Shown here: positions 14,582-19,081 of the stretch, in pieces | How the letters are laid out: the number at the start of each line of letters is the position of its first letter | Position numbering within the stretch: the stretch's first letter is position 1 | Source: Bacteroidaceae bacterium | GTDB taxonomy: Bacteria > Bacteroidota > Bacteroidia > Bacteroidales > Bacteroidaceae | Assembly: GCA_017551845.1 (NCBI GenBank) | Contig: JAFZKR010000065.1 | Coordinates: 1 to 19,081, forward strand | Direction: 5' to 3' | DNA: 19,081 bases | The notes under the pieces: generated by a model | The model's database searches: none | What the model was told of the DNA's origin: nothing | The model's input: the letters and a program-made list of their open reading frames with translations, nothing else | Position numbers and translations under genes: made by a program

Positions 14582-15738
14582 AATACTTCAATGTCAGTTA
14601 TCAATCGTCCGGAATCCGGTGAATAAAAACCTGCTGTTATGCGGTGTCCCTTGCCGTACAATATGTATAACCATTCCAGAATAGTGTCGTAAGTGAATAC
14701 TCCGGTATCAAACACTATCGTCTCGATACCGTCGAGTTCCAAATTATTCGGAATGGAATCAGTACAAGGCATTAATGCGGGGAATGAAAGAACGGAACTG
14801 TTTCCGAACAGAGGTAAGGCTTGTCTGAACGATTCTTCCCTGCCCAGGAAGAGACATTTTACCCTGCGTCCTGTCGCGTTTCTGCGGTGACGGAAGAGGT
14901 TCTCTGCCATGAATGTGCCTATCTTTTTGATTCCCACCACTAAGCGGACCAATGGGGCTATTATGCGGGCAGAACGGCGAAAGTGCTTGTTGAAGAAAAT
15001 CAGCATGGCATCATAAAACACCTTGGCATAATTGTAGGAGGTTTTTACGGTGCTCTCTCCTTTGTAATGAATTATGGGAACCGGCAGATAGATGTTCTGG
15101 TAGCCCGCAATCTTTATCCGGTAGGAGAGGTCTATGTCCTCACCATACATGAAGAATGACTCATCAAATCCGCCTGTCACGTCAAGTGCGTTTTTTCTGA
15201 CGAACATATATGCACCTGATACAATATCGATGGGGCATTCCTTGTCGGGGTCCTCGTAAGAAAGGTGATATTTTGCAAAAACCCTGGACTTTGGGAATAT
15301 GCGTCCTATGCCGGTCATATGCCAGAAGGCGACAGAAGGTGTGGGTAATGATCGGCGGGATTCCGGAGCGAAACAGCCGTCGGCGTACATCATCTTTACA
15401 CCCACGGCTCCTGTTTGCGGATGGGAGTCCATGTACTCTATGCACCGGGGAATAGTCTTCTCTGCCACTACGGTGTCAGGATTCAGAAAGAGTACATATC
15501 GGCCTTGAACCATGGATAGCGCCATGTTGTTGGCTCTTCCGAAACCTGCGTTTTCGTGATTGGCTATTATCCTGGCGTCAGGGAAACGTTGCTTCAGATA
15601 ATCCACAGAGCCATCCTTGGAGCAGTTGTCAACCACAATCAGCTGGGCATCTGGAACAGAGCGCATCACAGAATTCAGGCACTGCTCCACATAGTGCCTC
15701 ACGTTGTAGCTTACAATTATGACGCTGACTGTCGGCAT
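14578..15738 (-). CDS. Family 2 glycosyltransferase (WbbL/rhamnosyltransferase-like)
   Basis: 386 residues. The GT-A fold opens with VSVIIVSYNVRHYVEQCLNSV; IVVDNCSKDGS (34-44) and NAGFGRANNMAL (63-74) bind the nucleotide sugar; NPD (86-88) takes the place of the DxD metal motif. DIVSGAYMFVRK (171-182), FDESFFMYGEDIDLSYRI (191-208, with E200-D201) and IIHYKGEST (222-230) are the acceptor-side motifs of WbbL-like enzymes that extend O-antigen, capsule or mycolyl-arabinogalactan-type glycans. After about residue 290 there is an extra segment of about 95 residues with alternating strands and helices (RRVKCLFLGR, IETIVFDTGVFTYDTILEWLY) that I do not recognise. It may act at the inner face of the cytoplasmic membrane. 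It follows the 4-TM gene by 3 bases. Confidence 0.88.
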   Translation of the reverse strand: MPTVSVIIVSYNVRHYVEQCLNSVMRSVPDAQLIVVDNCSKDGSVDYLKQRFPDARIIANHENAGFGRANNMALSMVQGRYVLFLNPDTVVAEKTIPRCIEYMDSHPQTGAVGVKMMYADGCFAPESRRSLPTPSVAFWHMTGIGRIFPKSRVFAKYHLSYEDPDKECPIDIVSGAYMFVRKNALDVTGGFDESFFMYGEDIDLSYRIKIAGYQNIYLPVPIIHYKGESTVKTSYNYAKVFYDAMLIFFNKHFRRSARIIAPLVRLVVGIKKIGTFMAENLFRHRRNATGRRVKCLFLGREESFRQALPLFGNSSVLSFPALMPCTDSIPNNLELDGIETIVFDTGVFTYDTILEWLYILYGKGHRITAGFYSPDSGRLITDIEVL

Positions 15739-15741
15739 GGT

Positions 15742-16182
15742 TCAATAACCGGTATCGTTTCGGACGGCTCCATATGACGGGAAACAGAATAGAGAGCAAA
15801 GAGCTCCTATACCTGCTATATACAATCCGATGGTATCGTCAAGGACATAATATAATAAGGTACCACCGGCAATGACCACAAAGAAAGCGAAGAGTCTTAA
15901 CCAGGAGCAGGTCTCATAAACTCTCAGGATATGGTTGTCGCTGTGCTCTTTGCTGTGTAACCGGTCCGTCATTCTCTTGAACCCCCTGAGTGCGAGGGGT
16001 ATCATGGAAAGAGAAAGCAGAATACCTATAATTTGCAGCATATATGCTGTTTTAGCTTCAGTCACAGTTCCTTTGGGCAGGCATCCGGTTTCATAGAGAA
16101 TGGCTATCAGACCGGACACAATATACATCCCGGTCCATCCTGCCTTGAGTCTTGTTGATAGTTTTTTTAATCTGATATCCAT
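15742..16182 (-). CDS. Small four-helix membrane protein, function unknown
   Basis: 146 residues with four likely transmembrane helices at about 15-33, 46-65, 92-111 and 117-134. The N-terminus is basic (RLKKLSTRLK), which suggests it stays in the cytoplasm; a basic and His-rich loop (RGFKRMTDRLHSKEHSDNH) lies between helices 2 and 3, also cytoplasmic. No catalytic motif was recognised. It sits between recR and the GT2 gene with gaps of 15 and 3 bases, so all three are probably on one message. A role with the glycosyltransferase is possible but unsupported. Confidence 0.75.
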   Translation of the reverse strand: MDIRLKKLSTRLKAGWTGMYIVSGLIAILYETGCLPKGTVTEAKTAYMLQIIGILLSLSMIPLALRGFKRMTDRLHSKEHSDNHILRVYETCSWLRLFAFFVVIAGGTLLYYVLDDTIGLYIAGIGALCSLFCFPSYGAVRNDTGY

Positions 16183-16197
16183 ATTTATAGTTCTTCG

Positions 16198-16806
16198 TTA
16201 TACGAAAGGAGTACGGTCCAGGATGGAATGTCCCAGCGAGACCTCATCGGCATACTCCAGATTGTTTCCTATGGTTACGCCACGTGCTATCACACTGAGT
16301 TTCACATCCAAGCCAGAGAGCTTCCGTGAGATGAAAAAATTTGTGGTATCACCCTCCATGGTCGGGCTGAGGGCTAGAATGACTTCATTTATCCCCCCGG
16401 AAGCCACACGTTCCACAAGCGATGCTATCTGCAGTTCGGAAGGTCCTATCCCGTCAACAGGGGAGATGACACCACCGAGTACATGGTATAGGCCGTTGAA
16501 CTGCATTGTATTCTCAATTGCCAGTACGTCCTGAACGTTTTCCACTACGCAGACAGTTGATTTATCGCGTTTGGGATTGGCGCAGACAGAACAGACATCG
16601 GTATCCGATATGTTATGGCATACCTTGCAGTAATGAATGTCCTGTTTGAGCGTTGAGAAAACATGTCCGAACTGACATACCTCCTCTTCCGGCCTTGAAA
16701 GCATGTGAAGAACGAGTCGCAGCGCTGTCTTGCGCCCAATTCCTGGCAGGCGGGAGAATTCTCCCACAGCTCTTTCCAATGCTGCTGACGGATATTGACG
16801 GTCCAT
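16198..16806 (-). CDS. recR: Recombination protein RecR
   Basis: 202 residues, normal length. A helix-hairpin-helix ([12 protein letters not shown], 20-31), a four-Cys zinc site (C60, C63, C72, C75), and a Toprim domain from VCVVEN (85-90) through the DGIGPSEL acidic patch are followed by the C-terminal segment [26 protein letters not shown], which completes the family pattern. With RecO (and RecF where present) it loads RecA on single-stranded gaps. It is the first gene of the recR-membrane protein-GT2-GNAT cluster and is divergent from engB, 80 bp away. Confidence 0.97.
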   Translation of the reverse strand: MDRQYPSAALERAVGEFSRLPGIGRKTALRLVLHMLSRPEEEVCQFGHVFSTLKQDIHYCKVCHNISDTDVCSVCANPKRDKSTVCVVENVQDVLAIENTMQFNGLYHVLGGVISPVDGIGPSELQIASLVERVASGGINEVILALSPTMEGDTTNFFISRKLSGLDVKLSVIARGVTIGNNLEYADEVSLGHSILDRTPFV

Positions 16807-16827
16807 ATATAATCAGGTATTGCATTG

Positions 16828-16864
16828 CAAAAATAGTCAATACCGTGAAAAATGCATACTTTTG
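16828..16864. promoter_or_regulatory. Back-to-back recR and engB promoters
   Basis: In the 80-bp gap, minus-strand TATTTTTG (16828-16835) and plus-strand TACTTTTG (16857-16864) both fit TAnnTTTG and sit 22 bases before the recR and engB start codons respectively. Their upstream boxes would overlap, so the two promoters probably compete. Clear -33 elements were not found. Confidence 0.45.
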
Positions 16865-16886
16865 TAGATGTAATTCCGCATACGTT

Positions 16887-17495
16887 ATGGAGATAAAGAG
16901 CGCTGAATTCATTATCAGCAACACTGATATAAGCAAATGCCCCCGGCATGACAAGCCGGAATATGCCTTTATAGGGCGTTCAAATGTAGGTAAGTCAAGC
17001 CTTATCAATATGCTTACAGGCCGTAAAGGATTGGCAATGACCTCATCTACTCCTGGCAAGACACTACTTATCAACCATTTCCTGATAAATGATGATTGGT
17101 ATCTGGTGGATCTTCCCGGATATGGATATGCACGGCGCGGACTAGCCCAGAGAGAACAGATTCGGCGTATGATAGAGAATTATGCGCTTTACCGTGAGCA
17201 GCTTACATCCATGTTTGTACTTATAGACAGCCGTCTTGAACCACAGAAGATAGACGTGGAGTTCATAAATCACTTGGGCGAGGAGGGTGTTCCCTTTGCC
17301 ATAGTTTTTACAAAGGCGGATAAATCCAGTCACAGCCGTCTGAATGTCAATGTGAACCGGTTCCTTGAAAACATGCGGGAGGAGTGGGATGAACTACCTC
17401 CATATTTCATCACATCATCGGCAGATTGCACCGGAAGGGATGAGTTGCTGTCGTACATCGATCAGATCAACAGGAGCATCATTGGACATAAGTAG
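16887..17495 (+). CDS. engB: Ribosome-biogenesis GTPase EngB/YsxC
   Basis: 202 residues. G1 GRSNVGKSS (30-38), G2 region STPGKT, G3 DLPGYGYA, G4 TKAD and G5 SSA are all present, in the order and with the sequence details ([18 protein letters not shown]) of the EngB/YihA/YsxC family, which assists 50S subunit assembly. The frame is open back to 16653, but that part lies over recR on the other strand and lacks family similarity. The ATG at 16887 gives the usual N-terminus ([14 protein letters not shown]) and follows the likely promoter at the right distance. Confidence 0.95.
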   Translation: MEIKSAEFIISNTDISKCPRHDKPEYAFIGRSNVGKSSLINMLTGRKGLAMTSSTPGKTLLINHFLINDDWYLVDLPGYGYARRGLAQREQIRRMIENYALYREQLTSMFVLIDSRLEPQKIDVEFINHLGEEGVPFAIVFTKADKSSHSRLNVNVNRFLENMREEWDELPPYFITSSADCTGRDELLSYIDQINRSIIGHK

Positions 17496-17510
17496 CATCG
17501 TCCCGGATGA

Positions 17511-17545
17511 GCCCGGATTATTAATAATCGTTAAATAAATCGGGC
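17511..17545 (+). repeat. Stem-loop with nested perfect palindrome after engB
   Basis: GCCCG-G-ATT pairs with AATCGGGC (one bulged G) around an AT-rich loop; inside lies the perfect 14-bp palindrome GATTATTAATAATC (17516-17529). It follows the engB stop by 15 bases. No T-run follows, so it is not a standard terminator; it may be a 3'-end structure or a binding site. Confidence 0.5.
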
Positions 17546-17617
17546 CGCTTGAATTGCTTAAGAGAAAGGGTTATTTTTACAAAAAATTTACAAAGTTTTA
17601 TTCAATAATGTTTAATA

Positions 17618-17629
17618 GGTCTTCGGACC
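17618..17629 (+). promoter_or_regulatory. cUUCGg tetraloop hairpin in the lipoprotein leader
   Basis: GGTC-TTCG-GACC is a 4-bp stem closed by the very stable C(UUCG)G tetraloop, ending 16 bases before the lipoprotein ATG in otherwise AT-rich sequence. It would be close to the ribosome landing site. No confident TAnnTTTG promoter was found upstream. Confidence 0.5.
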
Positions 17630-17645
17630 ACAAATATTTCTCGAA

Positions 17646-18179
17646 ATGAAAAAAATTAATTTTTCACTGTTCATCCTGCCGCTTGCTATCAGCGCGCTGT
17701 TCATGGTTTCCAGTTGCGGTTCATCTGATACTGCCAAGAAGCCCAAAGGTATTATTCTGCCAGAAGGTGACAATGCTACATTGACCAAGGAGGGTGGCTA
17801 TACTACCATCGAGTTCCCTGATGTCCTTGACGCAGCTGACAGGGAAAGGTATGAGATTGACCTGCTAGGTTATCTGATTAAGGCTAATGCTCCCATCAAC
17901 ACAAGCGGATCTGAGTATGACGGTTTCTCAATTTACTATTACATGCATGATTCGAAGGAATGGTTGTATAAAGGTATCTACAGCAATCCGGCCGAGATGA
18001 GTGTTTCCAAGATCAAAACAGTCAAGATTGCTAATAACAGGTTGCGTTTGAAGGATTTCAATACGAAGATGCCTCTCCTCAACAATTCCCGTGAGAAGAA
18101 GAATGACCAGAGTTATCAGAACGAAATAATGTTCGGTGAGAATTATTATTACTTCATCGAAGTTGTATTGAGAGACTGA
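17646..18179 (+). CDS. Putative lipoprotein, function unknown
   Basis: 177 residues with a lipoprotein signal peptide: basic start (MKKINFS), hydrophobic core, and a lipobox VSSC with C24 as the probable lipidated residue. It is followed by a short Ser/Lys/Pro stretch that tethers the mature part. The remainder is a soluble, mainly beta-like domain rich in Tyr and charged residues (GFSIYYYMHDSKEWLYKG, YYYFIEVVLRD). I do not recognise the family. Only 7 bases separate it from the downstream exporter gene, so they are probably co-transcribed. Confidence 0.75.
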   Translation: MKKINFSLFILPLAISALFMVSSCGSSDTAKKPKGIILPEGDNATLTKEGGYTTIEFPDVLDAADRERYEIDLLGYLIKANAPINTSGSEYDGFSIYYYMHDSKEWLYKGIYSNPAEMSVSKIKTVKIANNRLRLKDFNTKMPLLNNSREKKNDQSYQNEIMFGENYYYFIEVVLRD

Positions 18180-18186
18180 TATCTTT

Positions 18187-19081
18187 ATGGGTAATCCAAG
18201 AAAAGCATTGGTGAACGACGAGTGGATAGTAGTCGTTCTGGGTTTTATTGTGCTGGCTCTCTCAGTGCTGTTCCCCAACACGATGAACAGCCTGAAGATT
18301 CCCGGAATCCTGGCAAGCCAGAGTGCAGGGGCGCTTGGCAACCTTGAGGGTTGGCTGGGCGCAGTCTATATCTTTGTGTTTGTGCTTGCTTTACTCTATC
18401 TCTCATCGGCCTTGACAGGAAGACCGTTCAAGGGCATATTCCTGTCATTCCTGGTAATATGCTTGCTCACGGTGGTTTCATTGGCGCTTGCCACAATACC
18501 GTTCTGCAAGAAATACGGTCTTGAGGCAGTGCTGTTCGCTGTAATACTGGGCTTGATAATCAGCAATTTTTTTAAGGTTCCCGATTGGCTCAAGCCCGCC
18601 ATACAGAGTGAGTTCTATATTAAGATAGGAATTGTGTGCTTAGGTGCCACAGTGCTTTATCAGGAAGTTCTCAAATCAGGCGCATACGGTCTGGCTCAGG
18701 CTCTGATTGTGGTGCTTTGTGTATGGTACTTCGGTTTCTGGGTGTCACGCAAGGTGTTCAAGGTAGATGACGAGATGTCAACCATGCTGGCCAGCTCGGT
18801 AAGTATATGCGGTGTGTCGGCAGCCATTGCCACCTGTGGAACCATAAAGGGAGACCAGAAGAAACTGTCGTACGTCATTTCGCTCGTAATGGTGGTCGCT
18901 ATCCCCATGTTGTATCTCATGCCGTTGCTCTGCAACTGGCTGTTGCCGCTTTTCTTCCCCGGCAATGAGTTGGCTCAGGCGCAGGTGGCCGGTGCATGGA
19001 TTGGCGGTACAATCGATACCACTGCTGCCGTAGCTGCATCGGGAGGCATACTTGGTGATGAGGCCGGAAATACCGCTGTAA
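18187..19081 (+). CDS. YeiH-family putative sulfate exporter, 3' end missing
   Basis: 298 codons are present before the window ends. Many hydrophobic helices are visible, beginning with WIVVVLGFIVLALSVLFP. Family-like signatures are YIKIGIVCLGATVL, SSVSICGVSAAIATCGTIKG and AGAWIGGTIDTTAAVAASGGILG, found in the YeiH/YeeH group (Cons_hypoth698) of inner-membrane proteins named putative sulfate exporters. The transported substrate in Bacteroidetes is not established. It begins 7 bases after the lipoprotein gene. About 100 residues probably lie beyond the window, judging by the usual length. Confidence 0.85.
   Translation, partial: MGNPRKALVNDEWIVVVLGFIVLALSVLFPNTMNSLKIPGILASQSAGALGNLEGWLGAVYIFVFVLALLYLSSALTGRPFKGIFLSFLVICLLTVVSLALATIPFCKKYGLEAVLFAVILGLIISNFFKVPDWLKPAIQSEFYIKIGIVCLGATVLYQEVLKSGAYGLAQALIVVLCVWYFGFWVSRKVFKVDDEMSTMLASSVSICGVSAAIATCGTIKGDQKKLSYVISLVMVVAIPMLYLMPLLCNWLLPLFFPGNELAQAQVAGAWIGGTIDTTAAVAASGGILGDEAGNTAV

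Noticed and set aside
16653..16886. Upstream extension of the engB frame
   Set aside because: It covers conserved recR codons on the other strand and adds a non-family N-terminus; the ATG at 16887 fits EngB length and the promoter.

Overview
The window looks like chromosomal core DNA from a Bacteroidales member. The signs are: candidate promoters with the Bacteroidetes -7 pattern TAnnTTTG and no Shine-Dalgarno tracts; families largely restricted to the phylum (DUF4835, DUF3127); a Rho factor with a very long disordered insert; and a secreted CBM48-type carbohydrate esterase. The genus cannot be fixed from the sequence alone. A gut or rumen plant-glycan degrader is plausible but inferred.

Layout, left to right. 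A partial secreted esterase (1-669, minus) is followed by clpB (minus), which has its own terminator and lacks the usual N-terminal substrate domain. Upstream of clpB are three back-to-back palindromes. Then comes a compact minus-strand operon read from 11093 down to 3051: dnaN, a DnaQ-like exonuclease, coaBC fused in frame to DUF4835, recN, rlmB, and a TPR protein with a degenerate trypsin-like domain. Every junction in it overlaps, either by a shared base (TAATG or TGATG) or by 11-16 bases. Divergent from dnaN is a DUF3127 gene whose product ends in an SSB-like acidic tip. A two-way terminator separates it from rho (minus). Upstream of rho lies tRNA-Asp(GTC).

The next minus-strand cluster is recR, a 4-TM protein of unknown function, a GT2 glycosyltransferase and a GNAT acetyltransferase, with small gaps or a 4-base overlap. 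Divergent from recR is engB (plus). It is followed by a 150-bp gap with inverted repeats, a lipoprotein, and the start of a YeiH-type putative sulfate exporter that runs off the window.

The shared theme is genome maintenance (beta clamp, DEDDh exonuclease, RecN, RecR, SSB-like protein) together with ribosome biogenesis (RlmB, EngB), coenzyme A synthesis, protein disaggregation and transcription termination. No CRISPR, insertion sequence, phage or dedicated defence locus is visible. The most unusual points are the N-domain-less ClpB with its palindromic upstream region, the CoaBC-DUF4835 fusion with a signal peptide in mid-protein, an A11 tract exactly at the CoaC/CoaB boundary where a one-base slip gives a clean CoaC-only product, and overlapping alternative hairpins at the predicted 5' end of the dnaN mRNA.
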